DNA from: Wocania arenilitoris
Lineage (GTDB): Bacteria > Bacteroidota > Bacteroidia > Flavobacteriales > Flavobacteriaceae
DNA length: 64,000 nucleotides
Direction: 5' to 3'
Assembly (NCBI RefSeq): GCF_021728535.1
Contig: NZ_JAKKDU010000006.1
Location: 124,001-188,000 of the forward strand
The stretch's first letter is position 1, and each line of letters starts with the position of its first letter. Made by a program: the position numbers and the translations under genes. The notes below the pieces were generated by a model. It did not search any database. It worked only from the letters and a program-made list of their open reading frames with translations, and was not told where the DNA came from. Positions 10,201-18,371 of this stretch are shown here, piece after piece.

Positions 10201-13200
10201 ATCAATTAGTGTTGAAGCTACACCTGCACCAGATTTTAGTGTTACTAAAACGGATATTTTATGTTTTGACAATGTTAATAGTGGTTCAATAAACATTAAT
10301 GTAACAAACCCTAACGGGAATAGTTTACGATACAGTATTGATAACGGTGTAACGTTTACTAATTCACCAGTTTTTATAGGACTAACTGCTGGAGATTATG
10401 ATGTTGTTGTTGAGTACACTTTTGGTACAGACGTATGTTTATCGACCCCACAACTAGTAACAATTATAGCATCAACCGCTATTTCAGGAACTGCAACATT
10501 AACAACTCCATATACTTGTACAACTAATGGCGTGATAACAGTTTCAGGAGTTTCAGGAGGTAATCCACCATATATGTATAGCCTTGACGGATTTACATTT
10601 CAATCAGGAACAACCTTTTCGGGATTAACCGATGGTACTTATACTGTAACCATTCAAGATGCTAATAACTGTACTTTTGTTACGGCACCAATTACTATAG
10701 ACCCTTTAAATCCACCAACAGATTTAACATTTAGTAATACCCCATTAAGTTGTCCTGCTGTAACTACAGATGTAACAATTAGCTCAACTGGAGGAACATT
10801 GCCTTTAGAATATCAAATAATTGCACCTGCAGCATCTGCAACAGCGTATCAATCTTCAAATGTGTTTATGGGTTTAACTCCCGATACTTATACGTTTCAA
10901 GTAAGAGATGCTAATGAATGTATCTATAGCGAATCGTATACCATTGATGCATTGCCGGCATTAACTATTGTGGGTCAAGTATTGAATGATGTTAGTTGCT
11001 TGGGAGCTTCAGATGGTTCTACAAGATTCACAATTTTAGGAACTGCAAACTTTAATTATACCATTAACGGAGGCTCTTCTACAGTTGGAACTTCAATTAT
11101 CAATTTAACAGGATTATTAGCAGGAGATTATACAATTGTAATAACCGACAGCCAGACAAATTGTTCAGCAACTGAAATTCTTACTGTTAATGGACCACCT
11201 TCAACATTAAGTATTTCGACAGCAGTTACACCAATTACATGTAGTAATGCAAATGGCAATGTAACTATTAATGCAACTGGAGGTTGGGGAGGATATACCT
11301 ATGAAGTTGCGCAACCAGATGCTACGGTTATTGGACCTCAAGGGAATAATACATTTACTAACCTTACACAAACAGGAACTTATACGGCGGTAGTTACAGA
11401 TTCAAATGGATGTATGGAGAATACAACATTCACCTTAAATGTACCAACAAATCCAACTGCAACAATTGATGCATCATCAAATTATTGCTATGATGGTACC
11501 AATGGAGCAACTTTAATAGTGAATGCCTCTGGAGGACAGGCGCCATACGAGTACAGTATAAATGGAGGTCCATATGTGTCAAATAATACTTTTAATAATT
11601 TAACACCTGGAAATTATGATATTGTAGTTAGAGATGATTATGGTTGTACTATACCTATTCCAACAGAAACTATTGCCAATCCATTAGCTGTTTCTACAGT
11701 TATTACTAAAGATATTGATTGTACTGTGTCACCTGATGCTGTAATTACAGGAAGCATCACTGGTGGATATGCGCCCTATACTTATGAAGTTTCTTTTAAT
11801 GGTGGAGCCTATGCACCTTTAGGAACAACAGGGACTCCTTTTGCATATTCAACGGGAGCAGATGGTACTTATCAATTTCAAATTACCGATGCTCAAGGTT
11901 GTGTTGTTCAATCTGCGGTAAATACAATTAATGCGATTACCTATCCAGAAATTACGGTATCTCAAACACAGTTTATACGTTGTAATGGTGATGAAAATGC
12001 TGCTATTCAAGTTTTTATTAACAATGCTGTAGGAACACCTGCATTCACAATAAATGTTGTTAACGACTCAACTGGCACAGATTATGGTACGCAAACCTCA
12101 GGTCTGCCTGCAGGTAATTATACCATTACTTTAACCGATTCAAAATCGTGTACCGATACAGATACGATTACAATTGGAGAACCATCTGCTATAGTAGTTA
12201 ATACGTCATCTTTACCAATAACTTGTAACGCCCTTGGCGTTTCAAAAGGATCGGTTATAGTGAATAGCGTTACAGGAGGAACGGCTCCATATAATTATTT
12301 TGTAACTGGTACAAATGGTTATTCTGATTCTGAATCAAATCCTACGGGTACAACGTCTACAACTTTTGATGTGGTTGATTTTGGGTTGTATCAGGTTAAT
12401 GTTGTAGATGCTAATGGTTGTTCTGTTTTGGTTCAAGATATTTTAGTGGCTTCGCCTCCTGATGATTTAGATATTTCAATAAATACAACAGCCAACTGTA
12501 CTACAGGAGGAGAGGCCGAAGTAAGTATTGGAACGGCTTTAGTAGGCTCTGGTCCATTTTTCTTTGATATATATCGTGGATTTGTTCCACCAGTGCCGCC
12601 AGCAGGCACATGGATTCCTGAAGACACTCCAGGTAGTCAATCCGGTACATTTACAGGTTTAATTCCTGGTGTAACCTATACTTTTATTGTATTTGACCAA
12701 GATACTGGATGTAGTTATTATGAAACAGCTACTGCACCAATTCCTACCAATTCAACCTTAACAGCAACAGGATTAACATCAAACAATATAACCTGTGTTG
12801 GAAGTGCAGATGGTAATGTGTCATTTACAGTGAATAGTGCTTATGGCAGTTCTACAGATGTTGATTATGAAATATTTCATTTATATTCATTGGTAACTAC
12901 AGGTATTTCTGGATCTGGAACCATACCAGCAAATTCATCTATATCAGTGTCCAATTTAGGAGGTTTAGATTTTGGAACATACTTTGTTTTGATAACAGAA
13001 ACTACGGGCTCTAATGCAGGCTGTTCTGTAGTAACTGTTCCATTTAACATTAATGAATCGGCTATAGACTTAAGTATTACTGCTCAAGTTGACAATAATG
13101 CGAATTGTAATTCAAACTCTGGACTCATAAGTGCTATTGCTAGAGATGGAACAGCTCCTTATCAATATCAAATAACAACTTCAGCTACAGCACCTTTAGT

Positions 13201-16200
13201 TACTGATCCTTCGTGGGCGTCTGCAAATGTGTTTTATAGAGATGCAAATAATTATTACGTGCATGTTATGGATGCTTATGGCTGTATTAGATCTACCCCT
13301 GTAATAGTATTACCTATGGATCCAGAACCTGTAATTGATATTATATTAACCAATGAATGTACGGCTACAGAAGGTAGTTTTGAATTGGATGTTAATTTAG
13401 TTACACCTGGAGTTGGACCTTATAGTTTTAGTATAGATGGAGGGGCTTTTCAAGCTAATACAGCTCCATTTACAATTTCAAATTTAACATCAGGTATTCA
13501 TACCGTTGAAGTTCAGGATGCTAATGGCTGTGGAAACTTAGTAAGTATTACTATTGAAGCCCCTTTAGGTCTTTCATCAACTATTAATGCATTACCATCA
13601 TGTTTAAATAATGATGGGGAAATTATAGTTACTGGATTTGCAGGCTCTGGAGTATATACTTACGAAATAATTGCTCCTATAGTAGTTGCTCCACAACCTT
13701 CAAATGTTTTTTCCGGACTATCAGCAGGAACATATACAGTTAGAATCACAGATACAACCACCTTATGTGCTAATGATGCTAATATTGAATTAGATGCTGC
13801 AACACCAGTTACCTTTACAGCTAATGTAACCGATGTAACTTGTAATGGTGATAGTGATGGTAGCATAACTGTAAATTTACCAGCAACTAATGATAATCCT
13901 GTTTACACTTATGAAATTATAGCACCTTTTGTTGTAGCGCCACAAACATCTAACATATTTACAGGACTAGCTGCTGGAACTTATACCGTGCAAGTGAACT
14001 CTGGAAGAGGTTGTTCTGCAACTGAAAATATTGTAATAGGAGAACCAACTCTTTTAAATGCATCAGGAGTTGCAACAGATTTTGCTTGTACACTAAACAA
14101 TTCGGTTGATACCTCAACACTTACTATAACAGAAACCGGAGGGACTGCACCATTTAGGTATAGTATAGATGGTGTAAATTATTTTGCATCAAACCTATTC
14201 GATATTATCGATAACGGAAGTGTTCAAAATATAGATATTTATGTAAGAGACTCTAATAATTGTATTGCAACTAATACAGTTACAATTAATCCATTGCCAA
14301 TAATAACTGCCACTTCTGTAGCTGTGGGAACACCAATTGATTGTAACGGAACAGGAACAGTTTCAATTACAGTTACTGGAGGTTCGGGGAACCTTAGTTA
14401 TCAAATGTTACCAAGCGGAACACCACAAGCCTCAAATATATTTGCTATTACCAGCCCTGGAGATTATTATTTCCAGGTGAATGATATTGATACAGGCTGT
14501 TCTATTATAACTGCGCCATTTACCGTGTTGCCTTTCAATATTATTGATGTTGTTACTACAACGACCAATGCAGTTACTTGTTTTGGAGGTTTAGATGGTA
14601 CTTTAGAGATCGATATTAGTGGTTATTCAGGACCATATACCTATGAAGTATTCGATAGTTCAAGCGTTTCAGTTTTTGGTATTGTACCTGCTAATACTTC
14701 TACAAATCCTCAAGCAGTAACAGGTTTATTAGCTGGTAGTTATACAGTAGTTGTAACAGAAACAGCTAGTCCTTTTTGTTCAAATTCAGGAAGCGTAATA
14801 ATTCCTTCACCAGCTGAAGCATTAACGGTTGTTGCATCCGAAACATCTAATGTAACATGTGATGATAATATTGGAACGATTACTGCCGTTGCAAGTGGTG
14901 GTCGGGGATCATATGAATATCAATTAACAGGAGCATCAACAGTGGCATATTCTCCAAACGGTACCTTTACCAATTTATCAGCAGGTATTTACACAGTTAA
15001 TGTTAGAGATGCTGGTGGATGTATAGCATCTGATGGAGTAACTTTGGTTATTCCACCACCAATAACAGCTACTGTTGCAGTAAATACACCTCTATTATCA
15101 TGTTTTGGTGATACAAACGGAACCATAACAGTAAGTGCTACTAGTGGAGGACAAGGAAGTAACTATTCATATACATTGAATATGATTTCTCCAACAGCAA
15201 GTACATCTGGTCCGCAAGCATCAAATGTATTCAATGATTTAGCAGCAGGAACTTACAATGTAACTGTTACAGATGGCTATAACTGTACATTTACTTCAAC
15301 TAATTTGGTTATCACAGAGCCAACTCCAATACAAGCAAGTTTAGTGGCAGCCACTACACCAACGTGTACAACAGATGCCGCATTAACATTAAGTGCAACT
15401 GGAGGCACAGGAACATATGAGTATAGTAATTCTGCTTCTTTTACAGCGGTTTTAGGTACTTTTACTTCTTCTATAACAATTACTGGTGCAACTCCAGGAA
15501 TATATATGTATTATGTTAGGGATGCTAATGGTTGTGTATCGTCTGTTTCAAACGAAATCACAATTGATCCATTACCTACACTAATGGTTAATTTAGATAT
15601 TACAAATGCTTCAATCAATTGTGCAGGTGATAATACAGGTGTAATTATCGCTACAGCAGAAGGTGGTTTAGGCAGTTACATATATAATTTACAAGATGGA
15701 ACAGGAACTAATATTACTCCAATACCAGTACAAAGTAGTCCAGGTGTGTTTACCAATTTGCCTGTAGGTACTTACCAAGTACAGGTAGATAGTGGTGATT
15801 GTTTAACAACATCGGCACAAGTGTCTATTACAGAACCTACAAATCCTTTATCAGCTAGCTTTACAGTAACTGATGTTACTTGTACAGGAAGCAATGATGG
15901 CATTATGGCGATTACCGCCTCAGGTGGAACTGGTGTTATAAAATATGCCATTTCGCCACAATTGAATCAGTTTTTTGATTCACCTATTTTTGAAGATTTG
16001 GCTCCCGGAACTTATCAGGCTATTGCTCAAGATGAATTAGGCTGTTTTGTTATTTTAGATTTCACTATTGCTCAACCTATACCAGTAACACTAACTATTG
16101 TTCCAAATTCCATTATTCCTGAGATTTGTAATGGCGATTTAGATGGTGAATTTAGTATTGAAATATCTGGAGGAACTTTACCGTATAGCGTAAGTTTAGA

Positions 16201-17062
16201 TGATATTAACGGAACATATACTACAGGAACATTAACACAAGCACAGTTTGACTTTACAGGATTAGCTGGTGGAGACCACATAGTTTATGTTAGAGATGCT
16301 CAAGGATGTGAATCTGAATGGAACATCACTTTCCCACCATCTGTATTAATCGATCCAACGGTTGAGGTAGATTTTGGTTGTATAAATAACCTATCAACCA
16401 ATACGGTTACAGTAACTGTTGATGCTAGTGTAAATCCATCAGATTTAGATTATTCGTTTAATGGCGGAACATACCAAGCAAGCAATATATTTACTAATGT
16501 TCCACCAGGATTAGATCATTATGTAGATGTAAGACATACAAACGGATGTATACAAAGAACCGATACTTTTGATATTACGGCTTACGATCCGTTGGTATTG
16601 GTTTTAGAAGATGGCGCATTAAATGAAATTGTAGCAATAGCTACTGGTGGTACAGGCGATTACGAATTTACACTTAATGGTGTGTCTTACGGAACTACAA
16701 ATACATTCCTAATTTATGAATCAGGCGATTATACTGTAACAGTTACAGATACTAATGGGTGTTTTGCCACTGCAACAAGATATTTTGAATATATCGATGT
16801 TTGTATTCCTAATTATTTCACACCTAATAATGATGGTGTTCAAGATGAATGGGGCCCAGGGTGTACGGATCAATATAGAGACATGACATTCGATATTTTT
16901 GATAGATATGGGCGTAAAGTGGTAACCCTACGAGTGGGACAAAAATGGGATGGAACATATAATGGTGTCGAGCTTCCTACTGGCGATTACTGGTATGTTG
17001 TAAGATTGAATGATAATAGAGATAATCGAGAATTTGTTGGTCATTTTACACTTTACCGATAA
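7286..17062 (+). CDS. Giant SprB-like gliding/adhesion protein (3258 aa)
   Basis: A very large surface adhesin exported by the type IX system. A signal peptide (ending VFAQ) is followed by an N-terminal region of about 370 residues, a DUF11-type domain near 390-520 (ITLTKVVEDPAGND, then LGDELNYVIGFQNTG), then more than twenty repeats of about 80-90 residues of the SprB type. The repeats are marked by patterns such as TCNGDSDGSITV, SCFGDTNGTITV and TCVGSADGNV, each followed by GLxAGTYTV and DxNGC. The last ~90 residues are a gliding-type sorting domain starting CIPNYFTPNNDGVQDEW. SprB itself is about 6500 residues, so this is a shorter paralogue. It is followed after 22 bases by its PorP/SprF partner. 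The frame is intact throughout. Confidence 0.93.
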   Translation: MKKTTYVNKGIVFLLFITLFCSNYVFAQLPVPFSPRLPGGSIEVKGDIVLIGNGIVTAKDLPLPYNGTGINNNNEGVYINVASGGDPSIFSSSSADLLIDNDCKRILYAGLYWASVYPLEVATNRSVQFEGTPRIEDWNQIKFKLPTGGFIDLVADNDSDPVGEEDDIIFDGYEYYGAGVTNSFKDSPIICYKNVTNLLQGLTEADGEYTVANLRATRGVRRGGCSAGWTLVVIYENPLLPSKFISTFDGYAGVQGGAELDIPVSGFQTLPAPLPVNSNIGVAALEGDIGISGDSFQFKASTSGTYTVLSDAINQANNFFNSSITRNGVHAINRNPASLNTLGLDINNFNLPNPLNSVLPNNATAGDLKLTTSGDGYGVFLTSFAVEIIEPKITLTKVVEDPAGNDIGNQLVDLGDELNYVIGFQNTGNDDATNLTIRDILPVNVVFNYPADMDLLPPGVSVQSYNPVTREIIFSVDDSVVEENDPVQEIRFKVTVVSSCSLLNDACSNIISNQAYVTYNGTINSTFAISDDPSFSKNTGCLITPAATNFLADLNCTFEEEVVLCGASTVLTSGDGYDEYSWSTSPSGTPVIGTTQSITVTSTGTYYVSNTAIAPCQSTSQRFDVITFGAGVTNPVIPFADEVVICPNDGKELPNIFLCGANGSRFIQTGITDTTSMIWEKLDESSCTAVTNQDCANEDDTCSWSEVAIGPDFMVDTAGQYRLTLNYTGGCFNRFYFNVYTNLLVPTVNSRDIYCTTPGEIVVGGVPNGYEYSLDGINYHPNNTFSINTGGVYSVYIKQIGVTPNPCVFTVPDVQIRERDFTVSTIITQPYCNGELGSVVLSANDVRPQYFFSIYDGATLVNSVGPINDNNYTFSNLNPGIYTVNILTEDGCTHTEDVEIINPPLLEATVALTQPLTCTDGEITVYPMGGTPPYFYFVNSTTVFQTTPIIPVTSAGVYNITVVDSNNCSADASISVEATPAPDFSVTKTDILCFDNVNSGSININVTNPNGNSLRYSIDNGVTFTNSPVFIGLTAGDYDVVVEYTFGTDVCLSTPQLVTIIASTAISGTATLTTPYTCTTNGVITVSGVSGGNPPYMYSLDGFTFQSGTTFSGLTDGTYTVTIQDANNCTFVTAPITIDPLNPPTDLTFSNTPLSCPAVTTDVTISSTGGTLPLEYQIIAPAASATAYQSSNVFMGLTPDTYTFQVRDANECIYSESYTIDALPALTIVGQVLNDVSCLGASDGSTRFTILGTANFNYTINGGSSTVGTSIINLTGLLAGDYTIVITDSQTNCSATEILTVNGPPSTLSISTAVTPITCSNANGNVTINATGGWGGYTYEVAQPDATVIGPQGNNTFTNLTQTGTYTAVVTDSNGCMENTTFTLNVPTNPTATIDASSNYCYDGTNGATLIVNASGGQAPYEYSINGGPYVSNNTFNNLTPGNYDIVVRDDYGCTIPIPTETIANPLAVSTVITKDIDCTVSPDAVITGSITGGYAPYTYEVSFNGGAYAPLGTTGTPFAYSTGADGTYQFQITDAQGCVVQSAVNTINAITYPEITVSQTQFIRCNGDENAAIQVFINNAVGTPAFTINVVNDSTGTDYGTQTSGLPAGNYTITLTDSKSCTDTDTITIGEPSAIVVNTSSLPITCNALGVSKGSVIVNSVTGGTAPYNYFVTGTNGYSDSESNPTGTTSTTFDVVDFGLYQVNVVDANGCSVLVQDILVASPPDDLDISINTTANCTTGGEAEVSIGTALVGSGPFFFDIYRGFVPPVPPAGTWIPEDTPGSQSGTFTGLIPGVTYTFIVFDQDTGCSYYETATAPIPTNSTLTATGLTSNNITCVGSADGNVSFTVNSAYGSSTDVDYEIFHLYSLVTTGISGSGTIPANSSISVSNLGGLDFGTYFVLITETTGSNAGCSVVTVPFNINESAIDLSITAQVDNNANCNSNSGLISAIARDGTAPYQYQITTSATAPLVTDPSWASANVFYRDANNYYVHVMDAYGCIRSTPVIVLPMDPEPVIDIILTNECTATEGSFELDVNLVTPGVGPYSFSIDGGAFQANTAPFTISNLTSGIHTVEVQDANGCGNLVSITIEAPLGLSSTINALPSCLNNDGEIIVTGFAGSGVYTYEIIAPIVVAPQPSNVFSGLSAGTYTVRITDTTTLCANDANIELDAATPVTFTANVTDVTCNGDSDGSITVNLPATNDNPVYTYEIIAPFVVAPQTSNIFTGLAAGTYTVQVNSGRGCSATENIVIGEPTLLNASGVATDFACTLNNSVDTSTLTITETGGTAPFRYSIDGVNYFASNLFDIIDNGSVQNIDIYVRDSNNCIATNTVTINPLPIITATSVAVGTPIDCNGTGTVSITVTGGSGNLSYQMLPSGTPQASNIFAITSPGDYYFQVNDIDTGCSIITAPFTVLPFNIIDVVTTTTNAVTCFGGLDGTLEIDISGYSGPYTYEVFDSSSVSVFGIVPANTSTNPQAVTGLLAGSYTVVVTETASPFCSNSGSVIIPSPAEALTVVASETSNVTCDDNIGTITAVASGGRGSYEYQLTGASTVAYSPNGTFTNLSAGIYTVNVRDAGGCIASDGVTLVIPPPITATVAVNTPLLSCFGDTNGTITVSATSGGQGSNYSYTLNMISPTASTSGPQASNVFNDLAAGTYNVTVTDGYNCTFTSTNLVITEPTPIQASLVAATTPTCTTDAALTLSATGGTGTYEYSNSASFTAVLGTFTSSITITGATPGIYMYYVRDANGCVSSVSNEITIDPLPTLMVNLDITNASINCAGDNTGVIIATAEGGLGSYIYNLQDGTGTNITPIPVQSSPGVFTNLPVGTYQVQVDSGDCLTTSAQVSITEPTNPLSASFTVTDVTCTGSNDGIMAITASGGTGVIKYAISPQLNQFFDSPIFEDLAPGTYQAIAQDELGCFVILDFTIAQPIPVTLTIVPNSIIPEICNGDLDGEFSIEISGGTLPYSVSLDDINGTYTTGTLTQAQFDFTGLAGGDHIVYVRDAQGCESEWNITFPPSVLIDPTVEVDFGCINNLSTNTVTVTVDASVNPSDLDYSFNGGTYQASNIFTNVPPGLDHYVDVRHTNGCIQRTDTFDITAYDPLVLVLEDGALNEIVAIATGGTGDYEFTLNGVSYGTTNTFLIYESGDYTVTVTDTNGCFATATRYFEYIDVCIPNYFTPNNDGVQDEWGPGCTDQYRDMTFDIFDRYGRKVVTLRVGQKWDGTYNGVELPTGDYWYVVRLNDNRDNREFVGHFTLYR

Positions 17063-17084
17063 AACCCTCAAAACTTAATATAAA

Positions 17085-18077
17085 ATGAAAAAACGAATCA
17101 TATATCTACTTTTTATAACGGTGACATTTAGTTACGGTCAAGAGTTGAATTTGCCTGTTTTTACTCAATACTTAGCAGATAATGAGTTTGTTATATCTCC
17201 AGCATATGCTGGCATTGGTGATAATTTAAAAATTAGAGCTAATGGATTAACTCAATGGGTTGGTATAAAAGGTGCTCCAGATAATCAATCTATTTATGGC
17301 GATTTTAGAATTGCAGATCGTTCAGGTATTGGTATATCTTTATATAATGATAGAAATGGAAATACCATCCAAACTGGTGCTAAATTTTCGTTTGCTCATC
17401 ATTTAGTTTTAGATTATTATTCGAAGCAGTATTTGTCTTTTGGTATTTCGTATAACTTAAATAACTTCAGAATTGATATTAATAATTTTAATACAGGTTA
17501 TGAAAACCCAGTAATAGATCCTTTTGTTACGGATGATAGACGAACATCAAACCATAACTTTGATGTAAGTGCACTTTATAGGTATAAAGGGTTCTTTTTA
17601 AGTTTTAATGCTAATAATGTATTAGATAAAGATTTTGATAGCTCAATAAGAAATTTAGAACCAAACCTACTCTTAAACTATCAAGTTTATAGTGGATTTA
17701 CTTTTAGAGGTCCTAAAAAAAGCGGATTAGAGTACGAGCCTTCAATCTTCTATCAAATGTTTAGTAGTGATAAACGTTCAGCAACAGATTTAAACTTTAA
17801 GTTTAGAAAATATAATAAAAACGACGATTATTATTGGGCAGGAATATCTTATCGTTTTCTTAACGACCAATTTTTTAAACCACTAAATATTGGTCCAATG
17901 GCTGGGTTTAAAAAATCTCAATGGTACTTTGGCTATGCTTACCAAGTAACCATTAACGATTTAGCAAGGTTTAATTCAGGAACACATGTTATTACTATTG
18001 GTATAGACTTTTTACAAGGTATTAGTAATTGTCCTTGTACACAAAGTGCGGTACGTAAATCACTTAGTTACGATTAG
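17085..18077 (+). CDS. PorP/SprF family type IX secretion outer-membrane protein
   Basis: A 330-residue outer-membrane beta-barrel of the PorP/SprF family. It has a signal peptide (ending SYGQ), then the family N-terminal pattern LPVFTQYLADNEFVISPAYAG, the typical 'few strands then conserved GIGISLYNDRNG' segment, and strands up to a C-terminal CPCTQSAVRKS tail. SprF is required for SprB to reach the surface in Flavobacterium johnsoniae. Its place 22 bases after the SprB-like gene, on the same strand, indicates the same role for that adhesin. The length is normal for the family. Its stop codon overlaps the end of a decayed gene on the other strand. Confidence 0.93.
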   Translation: MKKRIIYLLFITVTFSYGQELNLPVFTQYLADNEFVISPAYAGIGDNLKIRANGLTQWVGIKGAPDNQSIYGDFRIADRSGIGISLYNDRNGNTIQTGAKFSFAHHLVLDYYSKQYLSFGISYNLNNFRIDINNFNTGYENPVIDPFVTDDRRTSNHNFDVSALYRYKGFFLSFNANNVLDKDFDSSIRNLEPNLLLNYQVYSGFTFRGPKKSGLEYEPSIFYQMFSSDKRSATDLNFKFRKYNKNDDYYWAGISYRFLNDQFFKPLNIGPMAGFKKSQWYFGYAYQVTINDLARFNSGTHVITIGIDFLQGISNCPCTQSAVRKSLSYD

Positions 18078-18283
18078 ATATTATTAAAATTAAAATATTT
18101 AATTGCATTTGCATTGCCTTAAATTGAAATAGGACCAATATAATTTAGCTGAGGTGAAAAGGTGAAAAGGTGAATAATTTCCATTTGTGTTTTTCAGTAT
18201 CAGCCCATTTAGTTTCTAATAACTCTGTTTTTTTTGTCTGAATTTATACATACAGAAAACGAGTTTAGGGGAAATGTAAGCCT
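18074..18283 (-). pseudogene. Remnant of a second Sfp-type phosphopantetheinyl transferase gene (3' end)
   Basis: Reverse-strand translation aligns with the C-terminal ~70 residues of the intact transferase at 20665-21399. Blocks in common include FPL(N/D)SFSVCINSDKK, TELLETKW, WKLFTFS, NYIG and a GN....I.Y.NF end. The frame is broken twice: an 8-base T run at about 18229-18236 where the intact gene has 7, and an apparent 8-base duplication (ccttttca, near 18155-18175). An in-frame stop also lies near the end. Nothing homologous is seen beyond 18283, so the 5' two thirds is gone. The stop overlaps that of the PorP/SprF gene, the layout expected of a former convergent neighbour. Confidence 0.8.
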
Positions 18284-18285
18284 TG

Positions 18286-18303
18286 GTTACTAAAATTAGT
18301 AAC
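18286..18303. other. 18-base near-perfect palindrome
   Basis: gttactaaaattagtaac has 8-base arms around a 2-base centre. It lies right at the end of the transferase remnant and 10 bases upstream of the -33 element of the hydrolase promoter. It could be an operator or a relic of a junction; nothing further can be said. Confidence 0.35.
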
Positions 18304-18312
18304 TAAGATTCG

Positions 18313-18341
18313 TTGTATTTTCTTTTCTTTGTTTATGTTTG
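18313..18341 (+). promoter_or_regulatory. Promoter for the hydrolase gene at 18372
   Basis: TTG at 18313-18315 and TATGTTTG at 18334-18341 are 18 bases apart, a full match to the Bacteroidota consensus. The start of transcription would be near 18348, about 24 bases upstream of the ATG. Confidence 0.6.
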
Positions 18342-18371
18342 GTAGACTCGCATTTCATATATTTATGAATT

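Noticed and set aside
18160-18175. Short tandem gaaaaggt repeat as a separate repeat element
   Set aside because: It is explained by an 8-base slippage duplication within the decayed transferase gene.
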